Positions 1 through 7,372 of a DNA stretch of 9,009 bases are shown in pieces. Made by a program: the position numbers and the translations under genes. Positions within the stretch are counted from its first letter, which is position 1. Every line of letters starts with the position of its first letter. Source of the DNA: an uncultured Senegalimassilia sp. (GTDB taxonomy: Bacteria > Actinomycetota > Coriobacteriia > Coriobacteriales > Eggerthellaceae); the NCBI RefSeq assembly GCF_934632265.1, contig NZ_CAKTYH010000080.1, positions 1 to 9,009 on the forward strand, written 5' to 3'. The notes beneath the pieces were generated by a model, which worked only from the letters and a program-made list of their open reading frames with translations, had not been told where the DNA came from and searched no databases.

Positions 1-1
1 G

Positions 2-652
2 ACCGATGTCTGCGTCCTGCAATCCTGCCTCGGGTTGCTCGAAATGGGTTTTGAGGTTTTCGCCGTCGAGGAATTGCTGTTCTCGTCGGCGCGCAACGTC
101 GTGGTGTTCAGCACGCTGGCCGCGGTTCTGTCCGCCATGGTGGTGGTGCCGGCCGTGTTCGCGTTCGGAGCCGACACCCAGGCAGGCCCCCCGCTCCTGT
201 TCATCGTGCTGCCGCAGGTGTTCGAGGAGATGCCTTTCGGCGGGCTGTTCTGCTTCGTGTTCTTCCTGGCCGTGTCCTGCGCGGCCATCACCAGCCTGGT
301 GAACCTGTACGAGCCGCCTATCGAGGCGCTGCAGCAGCAGGCGCACCTTCCCCGCTGGGCCGCCGTGGCCATCGTGGCGGCGGCTTCCATGGGCATCGGC
401 GCCTTCATCGAGAACGGTGATGCGGTCAGCGCCTGGATGGATGCCGTCAGCATCTACGCAATCCCGCTGGGAGCGCTTATAGCGGCCGTGATGTTCTTCT
501 GGGTATGCCCCAAGGGTTTCGCCGCAAAACAGGCTCAGATGGGACGAGAGAAGCCCGTAGGGGCATGGTTCGAGTTCATGGGACGCTATCTGTTCGTCCC
601 GCTCACGGCGATCGTCATCATCCTGGGCATCGTGCTCGGCGGCATCGGATAG
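2..652 (+). CDS. Sodium-dependent transporter, NSS family, C-terminal part (partial)
   Basis: This is the last 216 residues of an integral membrane protein whose start lies left of the window; the frame is open from base 2 with no stop. The sequence resembles the second half of neurotransmitter:sodium symporters, which use the sodium gradient to import amino acids or related amines. Diagnostic stretches are the hydrophobic run ending in VFAFG, the AGPPLLFIVLP segment followed by FEEMPFGGLF, and the following helix with AITSLVNLYEP; these correspond to the region around helices 7 to 9 of the LeuT fold. About five hydrophobic segments can be seen, the last close to the C-terminus (ending GIVLGGIG). 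The substrate cannot be told from this part. The first 25 or so residues match the family poorly, but third-position GC stays high there, so I treat them as the same frame. The gene converges with metH across the hairpin at 722-757. Confidence 0.85.
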   Translation, partial: TDVCVLQSCLGLLEMGFEVFAVEELLFSSARNVVVFSTLAAVLSAMVVVPAVFAFGADTQAGPPLLFIVLPQVFEEMPFGGLFCFVFFLAVSCAAITSLVNLYEPPIEALQQQAHLPRWAAVAIVAAASMGIGAFIENGDAVSAWMDAVSIYAIPLGALIAAVMFFWVCPKGFAAKQAQMGREKPVGAWFEFMGRYLFVPLTAIVIILGIVLGGIG

Positions 653-721
653 CGCCCAGGCATCGAAGCATCACCCATAACGCAGGCGCGTCGGCAGCCC
701 CGACAGCATCCCGAAAACCAC

Positions 722-757
722 GAAGGCCTGCATGCTCCACGAAGCATGCAGGCCTTC
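722..757. terminator. Bidirectional hairpin terminator between convergent genes
   Basis: There is a perfect 15-bp inverted repeat with arms 722-736 and 743-757 and a 6-base loop (CCACGA). It lies between the stop of the NSS transporter gene at 652 and the stop of metH at 808, so it can serve both transcripts. Neither side has a long U tract: the plus-strand side continues TCATATCGGTTTCC, and the minus-strand side has a short GGTTTT. The stem is stable enough to make termination likely even so. A second, weak 6-bp hairpin (778-783 with 788-793) sits between it and the metH stop. Confidence 0.8.
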
Positions 758-807
758 TCATATCGGTTTCCCCGCAGCCATCGTCCCCGATGGCGCCGTT
801 TGCCGCG

Positions 808-3390
808 CTAACCCTGTTCGGCGAAGAAGCGCTCGGCGATGCGGGCCGATTCCGCGGCATCCTTCGCGTAGTAGTCCGCGCCGATCTGCTCGGCGTACTC
901 GGGCGTCAGAACCGCGCCGCCGACCATCACCTTGCAGCCCGGCAGCTTCTCATGCAGAAGCTCCACGGTCTGCTCCATGGCGCGAACCGTGGTGGTCATC
1001 AGCGCCGAAAGCCCCACCAGGCGGATACCCTGCTCGCTTGCCACGCGCAACACTTCCTCCGGCTCGACGTCGCGGCCAAGATCGACCACGCGGAAGCCGT
1101 AGTTCTCCAGCAGCATCTTGACGATGTTCTTGCCGATGTCGTGGATGTCGCCCTTCACCGTGGCCACTGCGATGGCGTTCGACCCCATGCCGTCGTCGGC
1201 GGAATCGCCCATGCGCGCCTTGACGACGTCGAACCCTACCTTCACCGCCTCGGCCGAGGCCATCAGCTGGGGAAGGAAAAACTCCCCCTTGTCGAACTTC
1301 TGCCCCACCACATCAAGTGCGGGAACGAACACGCCGTTGACCAGGTCGAGCGGGTTATGCCCCTCGAGCAAGGCCTCGGTCGCCGGGCCCATCGGGCCTT
1401 TGCGGCCCGTGAGGATCAGATGCACCATATCGCGAACGGCATCGGCGGCATCCGAAAGCGGCTCCGGAACCGCCACCGGGCATTCCGCAGCCGCGTCGGC
1501 AGCCCCCGAAGGCTGCGCCTCTGCAACTCCCACGGCAACACCCGCCCCCGCAACATACGGGTCTGCGGCGTCGGCATACTCCCCGATGAACTCGACGGCG
1601 CCGGCATCTTGGCAGTTCAGCACCCTGAACGTGTTCACTGTATCGGTGTAGCGCCTGGCCTTCGGGTTCAAGATGGGCATATCCAGACCGCACCCGAACG
1701 CGGCGGCCAAAAAGGTGGAGTTCACCATGTTGCGCTGAGGCAGGCCGAAGCTGATGTTGGACACGCCGAGGGCCGTGCGCACGCCCAGGCGTTCCTTGAC
1801 CATGCCGACGGCGTGCAAGATCTCAAGCGCCTCCGATTGGTTGGTCGCGCACGCCATGGTCAGGCAATCGATGACCACATCGGTCCGCGGGATGCCGTAA
1901 CGCTCGGCGGCTTCCACGATGCGCTCGGCAACGGCGAAACGCCCCTCGGCCGTAGGCGGGATGCCCTCTTCGTCAAGGGCAAGGCCGATCACGGCGCACC
2001 CGTAACGCTTCACGATGGGAAGCACGGCCTCCAAGCTCTCGCGCTTTCCGTTGACGCTGTTGATGAGCGGCTTGCCGGCATAACCGCGAACCGCCGACTC
2101 CACCGCCACCGGGTCGGATGAGTCCACCACCAGCGGCAACGTGACCGTAGAGGAAAGCTTGTCCACCGCGGCGGCCAGCACGGCAGGCTCATCAAGCTCG
2201 GGAAGGCCGACGTTGACATCGAGCACATCCGCTCCCAGCTCCTGCTGCGAAACGGCCTCGCCCACCAGGTAATCAAGGTCTCCCGCGCGCAGCGCCGCCT
2301 TGAGCTTGGGCTTGCCCGTGGGGTTGATGCGCTCGCCGATCACGGCGATACGGGGCACGCCCACCGGGAGCACCACGGCCTCCTGCGCGCTGCACAGCAC
2401 GCAAGCGGGCTCGTAAGCGCGCGGCATCGGCACGCGACGGGCATCGGCCATGCGGCGAAGCTGGCGGGTGTATTCCGGCGACGTGCCGCAGCACCCGCCG
2501 ATGATCGAGGCGCCCGCATCGAGTATGCCCTCCATGGCGGCGGCGAAATCCTCGGGCGACACGTCGAACACGGTGACCCCGCCCTGCACGCGCGGCAGGC
2601 CCGCGTTCGGCTGCACCATCAGCGGGCAGCGCGAGCGGCGCGCCATGTTCTGCGCGGCGCCCAAAAGATCCGCCGGGCCAAGCGAGCAGTTCAAGCCCAC
2701 GGCATGCGCGCCCATGCTCGAGAGCACCTCCGCCGCCACTTCCGGCGACGTGCCCAAAAACGTGCGCCCATCCTCGCCGAAGGTCATGGTGGCGAACACC
2801 GGCAGGTCGCAGTTCTCCTGAGCCGCCAGCAGCGCCGCCTTCGCCTCGCGCAAATCGGCCATGGTCTCGATCAGCACCACATCGCAACCGGCAGCGGCGA
2901 CGGCGCGCACCTGCTCGGCGAACAGGTCGTACGCCTCATCGAAGCTCATGGTTCCCATGGGCTCCAAAAGCGCGCCCGTCGGGCCGACGTCGCCGGCGAT
3001 GTAAGGGGCACCGGCGGCACGCGCGCATTCGGCGGCAGCGCGATACACCTCTTCGACGCTCGCGGCGCCTTCTAGCTTCAGACGGTTCGCCCCGAACGTG
3101 TTCGTGGTGATGACCTCGGCCCCCGCATCGACATAGGCCTTATGGATGGCCGCGATATCTTCAGGATGGGAGAAGTTCAGCATCTCGGGAATCTGGCCTG
3201 CATCGGCAAGGCCACGCTCCTGCAGCTGCGTGCCCATGGCGCCGTCCACCACAAGAAAGTCCTGCCCGAGCAGCGCCCGCTTCAAATGCTCGTCCTTAAC
3301 GGCAAGCCCCGACAGGTCGGGGGCGGGCAGCTTCGCCGCCTTCGCCCAACCGCCGGACAGCTCCTTGTGCACGTTCTCGTTCTCACCCAT
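808..3390 (-). CDS. metH: Cobalamin-dependent methionine synthase lacking the reactivation domain
   Basis: This 860-residue cytosolic enzyme transfers a methyl group from 5-methyltetrahydrofolate through cobalamin to homocysteine, giving methionine. The domains run in the usual order. The homocysteine-binding barrel is at about residues 35-320, with the three zinc cysteines C235 (GLNCS) and C300/C301 (GGCCGT). The pterin-binding barrel begins at G352 (GERINPTGK) and runs to about 605. An alanine-rich linker follows to about 650. The cobalamin cap and Rossmann domain come last, with DIHDIG in which H750 is the lower axial cobalt ligand, then VGLSALMTTT and GGAVLTPEY. The protein ends there, whereas E. 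coli MetH (over 1200 residues) carries a further reactivation domain. Here that function is supplied by the gene immediately upstream, whose stop overlaps this start by 8 bases. The first 30 or so residues precede the barrel and are poorly conserved, so a later start is possible. A GAGG stretch lies about 13 bases before the ATG. Confidence 0.95.
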   Translation of the reverse strand: MGENENVHKELSGGWAKAAKLPAPDLSGLAVKDEHLKRALLGQDFLVVDGAMGTQLQERGLADAGQIPEMLNFSHPEDIAAIHKAYVDAGAEVITTNTFGANRLKLEGAASVEEVYRAAAECARAAGAPYIAGDVGPTGALLEPMGTMSFDEAYDLFAEQVRAVAAAGCDVVLIETMADLREAKAALLAAQENCDLPVFATMTFGEDGRTFLGTSPEVAAEVLSSMGAHAVGLNCSLGPADLLGAAQNMARRSRCPLMVQPNAGLPRVQGGVTVFDVSPEDFAAAMEGILDAGASIIGGCCGTSPEYTRQLRRMADARRVPMPRAYEPACVLCSAQEAVVLPVGVPRIAVIGERINPTGKPKLKAALRAGDLDYLVGEAVSQQELGADVLDVNVGLPELDEPAVLAAAVDKLSSTVTLPLVVDSSDPVAVESAVRGYAGKPLINSVNGKRESLEAVLPIVKRYGCAVIGLALDEEGIPPTAEGRFAVAERIVEAAERYGIPRTDVVIDCLTMACATNQSEALEILHAVGMVKERLGVRTALGVSNISFGLPQRNMVNSTFLAAAFGCGLDMPILNPKARRYTDTVNTFRVLNCQDAGAVEFIGEYADAADPYVAGAGVAVGVAEAQPSGAADAAAECPVAVPEPLSDAADAVRDMVHLILTGRKGPMGPATEALLEGHNPLDLVNGVFVPALDVVGQKFDKGEFFLPQLMASAEAVKVGFDVVKARMGDSADDGMGSNAIAVATVKGDIHDIGKNIVKMLLENYGFRVVDLGRDVEPEEVLRVASEQGIRLVGLSALMTTTVRAMEQTVELLHEKLPGCKVMVGGAVLTPEYAEQIGADYYAKDAAESARIAERFFAEQG

Positions 3391-4255
3391 GGCAGGTAAC
3401 CCCTCGTTTCCTCAACTCGCAACCATCCTTCAAGCTGCATATCGCGCAAGCATCGCGCGCTTCACCGTGATCGTCAGGCGTTTCGAACAAGCCTACCACG
3501 GCGGTGACGCTTTTCACCGGCACGAGCATGTTCGTCGACGTCGTCGCGATGCCCAAGCGCCGACCCGCGTCAAGCGCCCTTAAAAACGCCGGCTGCACGC
3601 TCAGCGGCAAGTCGCCGTATCCGGGGCTGAAACGCCAGTTCGTGCTCATGCCCATATCCTTGGCGAACCCGACGACAAGGCCCTCCACGACGTTTGCGGC
3701 CGCCTCGACCAGCGCCGAGCAGCAGGCGCCGAACATCACGCCGTCCGCCACGCTGATGGCCTCATGCTTGCGCATCTCCCGCTCGCTTACCGCACTGAGC
3801 GTGCACGCCATCAGCGCAACCTGAGACGCCCCGCGCAAGTGCTCGGCGATGCTGCCGCCCTCCAGGACAAGCCCGCAGCCCGATAAGGCCACGCGAGGCC
3901 CAGATTCCTTGCCGCATTCGATTCGCCCGCCTGGCTCGCCATGGCGCTCGACCACGCTCACCGCCTCGTCACGAGGCGCTTCCGCGTCCGACGCCCCATC
4001 ACGTCGCGCTGTTTCGCCCGACATCCCAGGCCCCAATGCCTCCCAGCGCGTTCGCTCCTCATCGATATCGAAGACGCTCCAGGCGAATGTGGGCGCGATA
4101 GCCTTCTCGCACTCGTCGGCCAAGCTATTGAAACGGGCCAGCAAAGCCTGATCGACCTGCTGACCCGCATATCCCAGATATCTCAGCGCCTCGCTGCGAT
4201 CAAGCCGCGCATCGGGCACGCCACCCGCGCCAAGACGCCCATAACGAACCCTCAC
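3383..4255 (-). CDS. Stand-alone methionine synthase reactivation protein
   Basis: This resembles the C-terminal S-adenosylmethionine-binding reactivation domain of MetH, made here as a separate protein. By family knowledge it helps reductively remethylate cobalamin that has been oxidised to the inactive cob(II) form. The marker is RFSPGYGD at about residues 208-215 followed by PLSVQ, equivalent to the RxxxGY motif that binds S-adenosylmethionine in E. coli MetH; MLVPVKSVTAVVGL follows. I chose the GTG at 4255, giving 290 residues, because it overlaps the metF stop as GTGA; the frame stays open further upstream to 4372 but only inside metF. The 3' end overlaps the metH start by 8 bases. Two oddities stand out: a hydrophilic, family-unlike stretch at about residues 75-125, and a C-terminal tail with C270, C273, C279 and C288 that could bind metal or an iron-sulfur cluster. 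Confidence 0.85.
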   Translation of the reverse strand: MRVRYGRLGAGGVPDARLDRSEALRYLGYAGQQVDQALLARFNSLADECEKAIAPTFAWSVFDIDEERTRWEALGPGMSGETARRDGASDAEAPRDEAVSVVERHGEPGGRIECGKESGPRVALSGCGLVLEGGSIAEHLRGASQVALMACTLSAVSEREMRKHEAISVADGVMFGACCSALVEAAANVVEGLVVGFAKDMGMSTNWRFSPGYGDLPLSVQPAFLRALDAGRRLGIATTSTNMLVPVKSVTAVVGLFETPDDHGEARDACAICSLKDGCELRKRGVTCHG

Positions 4256-5127
4256 GAAACCAGCGCCACCTTCAACGCGCACGTGGCGGCACGGGCGATC
4301 TCGGGGTTGTTCATGGTGTACACATGCAGCCCCTCGACGCCATGCGCCTGCAGGTCGGTCAGCTGTCGGCATGCGTATTCGATACCGGCCTGACGCAAGC
4401 TTGCCGGATCGTCCTCATATCGCGCAAGCAGCTTGATAATGGGACTGGGAAGCGACGCCCCGCACATGAACACCATGCGCTGGATCTGGGCCTTGCTCAT
4501 GAACGGCATGATGCCCGCGGTTATCGGCACCGTGATACCGGCGGCCTCGGCACCCTCGCGGAATCGATAGAAGCAATCGTTGTCGAAGAACAGCTGCGTG
4601 ACCAGGAAGCTCGCACCCGCATCCTGCTTCTGCTTCAGATGTTCCACGTTCAGGCGAAGCGAATCGCAATCGATATGGCCCTCGGGATACGCCGCGGCAC
4701 CCACGCAAAAGCCTGCATCCGCCAGCACCGGGATAAGGTCCTTGGCATACCGGAAATCACCGGGCTCATAGCCTTCCGGCAAATCGCCGCGCAACGCCAG
4801 CACGTTGCGGATACCGCGGTCCTTCATATCGGAGATAGCCGTCGAAATCGACTGCCGCGATGCGCCGGCGCAGGTCAGATGGGCCACAGCGGGAACGTCA
4901 TGATCGTCTTGAATCATGGCGGCGATCTCGGCGGTGGCCTGCTTGTTACCGCTGCCGCCCGCCGAATACGTGACGCTGATGAACGCGGGGTCGAGCTTTG
5001 CAAGCTCCTGCGCGATCGTGCGCGCCGACTCCATGCTCAGCTCGCCCTTCGGCGGGAAGATCTCGAACGAAACCGGCTGTGCGCCCGTCTGACGGGCCTT
5101 CGTGAAGATGCTCTCTACGGTATCCAT
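4252..5127 (-). CDS. metF: Methylenetetrahydrofolate reductase
   Basis: This 291-residue enzyme is the usual length of bacterial MetF, a flavin (FAD) TIM barrel that reduces 5,10-methylenetetrahydrofolate to the 5-methyl form used by MetH. Visible motifs are FEIFPPK with the catalytic glutamate at E22, SVTYSAGGS, a HLTC motif, NVLALRGD, AAYPEGH and VTQLFFD, which line the flavin and folate sites in known members. It is the first gene of the methionine operon; its stop overlaps the GTG start of the reactivation gene, which argues for coupled translation. An AAAGG ribosome site lies about 8 bases before the ATG, and a perfect TATAAT lies about 50 bases upstream. The electron donor (NADH or another reductant) cannot be decided from sequence, and no partner such as MetV is encoded in the window. 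Confidence 0.96.
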   Translation of the reverse strand: MDTVESIFTKARQTGAQPVSFEIFPPKGELSMESARTIAQELAKLDPAFISVTYSAGGSGNKQATAEIAAMIQDDHDVPAVAHLTCAGASRQSISTAISDMKDRGIRNVLALRGDLPEGYEPGDFRYAKDLIPVLADAGFCVGAAAYPEGHIDCDSLRLNVEHLKQKQDAGASFLVTQLFFDNDCFYRFREGAEAAGITVPITAGIMPFMSKAQIQRMVFMCGASLPSPIIKLLARYEDDPASLRQAGIEYACRQLTDLQAHGVEGLHVYTMNNPEIARAATCALKVALVS

Positions 5128-5175
5128 AATGCTGCCTTTGGTATTCTTCCATCATCAGTATCTATTGCGCTGCTA

Positions 5176-5181
5176 ATTATA
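5176..5181 (-). promoter_or_regulatory. Probable -10 box of the metF operon promoter
   Basis: The minus strand reads CGTTATAATTAG, a perfect TATAAT ending 48 bases before the metF ATG. This would give a leader of about 40 bases. No good TTGACA-like -35 hexamer is found at 16-18 bases spacing, so the promoter may depend on an activator. The leader is too short for any S-adenosylmethionine or cobalamin riboswitch. Confidence 0.55.
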
Positions 5182-5209
5182 ACGACACAAGCCTTTTCGC
5201 CATCGGTAA

Positions 5210-5272
5210 TTCCTGGCACCGGGATATGCTTTTTTCAGAAAGCAATCTATCTGCCCATACGATTGCCAGGAA
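5210..5272. promoter_or_regulatory. 9-bp perfect inverted repeat upstream of metF
   Basis: TTCCTGGCA at 5210-5218 is the exact reverse complement of TGCCAGGAA at 5264-5272. The inner arm lies just upstream of where the metF -35 region should be, and the outer arm is 54 bases further away, about five helical turns. The spacer holds smaller self-complementary stretches: TGCTTT with AAAGCA, and GCAATC with GATTGC. It could be a pair of operator half-sites for a regulator of the operon, or part of a weak terminator for the hypothetical gene upstream. Confidence 0.35.
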
Positions 5273-5311
5273 AAGCAAGCACATATGCACATCAAAGACA
5301 GTCCCTCATCA

Positions 5312-6751
5312 CTAACGGCCAACGCAATCGGCGGGAGGATCGAACACGTTCACGCTGCTACCCGTTTCGCTTTGACGAAACGCGCTGAAGCACACGAGCG
5401 TCTGCCAAAGTTCAACCCTCCTCGCAAGCTGACGAGCCTCTTTCGCTCGCTGCTTTGCCTCGGCTTCATCCTCGAATGCCGGCAATCCGCCCGCTTCCTC
5501 GTACATACCCGCCCCCTCGCACGCTCCTGCTTCCTGAAGTTCACGAGATTCCGCAAAACCGCCCATCGGCACGCTTCGACGGCGCATTCTCCTTGCAACC
5601 TTCTCGCATAGCTGCACATAGGCATCGAATTCGTGAACCTGCTCAGGACGCACCAATATCGCTCGACGTTGCAGCCCTCCATGCTCTTTCTGCGACGCGG
5701 CGCCATCTTGCACCGCGCCTTCAGGCACCTTCGCCCCCTGAGCCGTATCTTGACCCGCGTTTCGAGCCGACCGTCCCGCGCATCGAACATCCTTCTCGCC
5801 CGTCGTTGCGGCCCCAATCGACCTGTTTGCCCTTTGGTCGCCCTCTGCATCCGCAGCCTCGCTTCCCCGATCGCACGTGGTGCCGCCATGCTGCGCGCAA
5901 AACGCTGCCACAGGAAACTCCTCAGGGTCCTCCGGACCATCGATGCCGCAGGCAGGGCCATTCGCCCTTCGCCCGCCGATTCCATCAGGCAGCGAGATGT
6001 TCAACGCCGCCACATCGCGCCTTCGGCTCGTTGAACGCACGGTCAGCATGCGGCCAGACGTACCCAAGCCCTCCGCTACCGACAAACAACCTCTTCCCGC
6101 AACGTTCTCGCCAAGAACCACATCCCCTGCCGCAAACCCGCCGAAACGTCGCGGCATGCTCAATGCCATCGCCATCGCGGATTCCGTCGGCGAAATCGAT
6201 CCATCTCGCACATAAGCAAGGGCACGACGCGCCTTCGCCGTCCCATAGGCCCCATCGACCTTCGCCAGATACTGCCCGATTCTCGAAACCGACGTCAACG
6301 GCTCGTCATCACCCTCTCGCAAAGCGATCCCGTTTTCAGCATCGGCGTCGATGCGATACGACGAGCAAAGCGCATACCCCATGTACACCGTTTCCAACAA
6401 GGTATGCTTAACCGCAACCTGTAAAAACGTCAGCTCAGGAGACGAGCAGCAAACCGCGCCGAACCCCTCAACCGGCACCTTCACGAACGATCCTGCCGGA
6501 TACGCGTTTCCCGAATAATGAGACCGCAGGCAATCGCCGTCGCGCCTGCCCGCCGAAGTCCGCACAAGCACCTCAAGCTTGCCGTCATCAATGCCCAGTA
6601 GCGAACGCAAGGTCCTACTCTCGGAAACAAACGGCGATGTGCAAGGCAGCACCCGAGCCGTGGTCCTGTTGCCCGTGATGCGAGGATTGCGATTTCGCAC
6701 AAGCCAGCGAAACGCCGCGTCGTGAGATAAGCAAATATTCATGGTTGCCAT
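5312..6751 (-). CDS. Hypothetical protein with Coriobacteriia-type N-terminal half
   Basis: This 479-residue protein of unknown function starts at an ATG preceded by a good GAAAGGA site 7 bases away. Residues 1-205 resemble, from memory, a family frequent in Coriobacteriia: a start like MNICLSHDAA, then SSPELTFLQVA, a GYALCSSYR-like segment, EPLTS, ARRALAYVRDGSISPTESAMAM and LPRRFGGF. In relatives I recall, this part is followed by a compact restriction-nuclease-like domain with an EYDS and histidine motif. I cannot find such a motif here in any minus-strand frame. Instead, residues about 210-365 are rich in Gly, Ala, Arg, Asp and Glu and look disordered. The C-terminal part resumes a more ordered pattern (AILVRPEQVHEFDAY, then EKVARRMRRR) and ends in a charged, probably helical segment. 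It may be intact with a disordered insert, or a decayed copy with compensating frameshifts. No membrane segment is seen. It lies divergently from the 7422-8615 pair and in line with metF, separated by 184 bases. Confidence 0.6.
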   Translation of the reverse strand: MATMNICLSHDAAFRWLVRNRNPRITGNRTTARVLPCTSPFVSESRTLRSLLGIDDGKLEVLVRTSAGRRDGDCLRSHYSGNAYPAGSFVKVPVEGFGAVCCSSPELTFLQVAVKHTLLETVYMGYALCSSYRIDADAENGIALREGDDEPLTSVSRIGQYLAKVDGAYGTAKARRALAYVRDGSISPTESAMAMALSMPRRFGGFAAGDVVLGENVAGRGCLSVAEGLGTSGRMLTVRSTSRRRDVAALNISLPDGIGGRRANGPACGIDGPEDPEEFPVAAFCAQHGGTTCDRGSEAADAEGDQRANRSIGAATTGEKDVRCAGRSARNAGQDTAQGAKVPEGAVQDGAASQKEHGGLQRRAILVRPEQVHEFDAYVQLCEKVARRMRRRSVPMGGFAESRELQEAGACEGAGMYEEAGGLPAFEDEAEAKQRAKEARQLARRVELWQTLVCFSAFRQSETGSSVNVFDPPADCVGR

Positions 6752-6802
6752 AACCGGTTCCTTTCAAGCGCAAATCACTTCGAAAACCAGCATGACGCCG
6801 CC

Positions 6803-6833
6803 ATCTTACACAACCCTTGCCCGCATCTTGCAA
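6803..6833 (-). promoter_or_regulatory. Possible promoter of the hypothetical gene at 5312-6751
   Basis: On the minus strand TTGCAA (6828-6833) is followed after 19 bases by TAAGAT (6803-6808), about 50 bases before the ATG. The 19-base spacing is longer than ideal, so this is only a weak candidate. The TTGCAA hexamer is itself a palindrome, repeated 22 bases further upstream. Confidence 0.2.
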
Positions 6834-7204
6834 GTCGATCCGCCAAACCTTGCAAACCGGTCACCGTTACGGCCCTCCAGCGGACCGAACAGCACTCCCA
6901 CAACACCCGAAGCGATTCCGCAAATGTACCAAGGCAAGCCCAGAAAACCAGCTACCGCCCTTAATGCCGAGCGCCCAAAAAGAAAAGAACCGCACACAAA
7001 CGAGAATTAGTTGTGGCAATGAAACGAGGAAGCAAGAAGACATCTCGCCCGAAGCTTTACCATTTCGGTCAAGATGCGCTGGAAGGATCCCACCGCCATC
7101 CCCCTAAACCCAAAGTCAAATCAATGGTACAGGTCGCAGTACGCCCCGACAGGGCCCCAGCCGCCGACACAAACGTGCATCCAGTACTGGCCGTCTTCAT
7201 CCAT
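6806..7204 (-). pseudogene. Possible gene relic: one minus-strand frame broken by stops
   Basis: Read in one continuous minus-strand phase, this stretch gives three coding-like pieces separated by in-frame stops. The first, 7121-7204, is 27 residues rich in Trp, Tyr, Gly and Cys (starting MDEDGQYW, containing CVGGWGPVGAY). The second, 7007-7099, is 30 residues starting MAVGSFQRIL. The third, 6806-7006, is about 66 residues with a strongly hydrophobic, membrane-helix-like core (AVAGFLGLPWYICGIASGVV). None has a convincing ribosome site: the second has AGGGGG directly abutting the ATG, and the third would need a GTG start. All three staying in one phase suggests a decayed gene, but chance in GC-rich DNA is not excluded. 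I do not recognise a family. Confidence 0.25.
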
Positions 7205-7341
7205 GACGCAGAATCAGCAAGTCGAAATAACCAAAGTCGCCAAATCATCGGGACCATGCGCTCTACAACCACGGGAAGCTGAAGGACACGACGCTATTCG
7301 CACCGAAAACCACTTGCCTTAGCGATGATTCCAGCAAATCG

Positions 7342-7372
7342 ATAGCGGTAACCGCCTTATACCGGCTATACT
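7342..7372 (+). promoter_or_regulatory. Promoter with overlapping inverted repeat (candidate operator)
   Basis: TATACT at 7367-7372 is a plausible -10 box 49 bases before the start of the ribbon-helix-helix gene; no clear -35 hexamer is found. Overlapping it is an inverted repeat: ATAGCGGTA at 7342-7350 matches TACCGGCTAT at 7360-7369 on the other strand, except for one extra G. Within the left half, GCGGT-A-ACCGC (7345-7355) is also a short palindrome. Nested repeats over a promoter are typical of sites bound by ribbon-helix-helix autorepressors. Confidence 0.45.

Noticed and set aside
2..80. A frameshift in the NSS transporter near the window start
   Set aside because: The first residues match the family poorly, but other frames hit stops or become arginine- and cysteine-rich, and third-position GC supports the called frame throughout.
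505..2121. Long plus-strand open frame of 538 codons
   Set aside because: It is antisense to metH, has a histidine- and arginine-rich composition typical of shadow frames in GC-rich DNA, and crosses the terminator at 722-757.
4256..4372. Longer N-terminus for the reactivation protein, starting at 4372
   Set aside because: The extra residues lie entirely within metF and look unlike the family; the GTG at 4255 overlapping the metF stop is far more likely.
5128..5311. A S-adenosylmethionine or cobalamin riboswitch ahead of metF
   Set aside because: The leader from the TATAAT is about 40 bases, and no conserved riboswitch core such as a B12 box is visible.
5455..6411. Plus-strand open frame of 318 codons, proline- and arginine-rich
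   Set aside because: It is opposite the hypothetical gene at 5312-6751, which has a good ribosome site and a family-like N-terminal half; the composition is that of a shadow frame.
7013..7322. Two plus-strand open frames of 82-89 codons in the gap
   Set aside because: They lack ribosome sites, are low-complexity, overlap each other, and cover the opposite strand of the possible relic.
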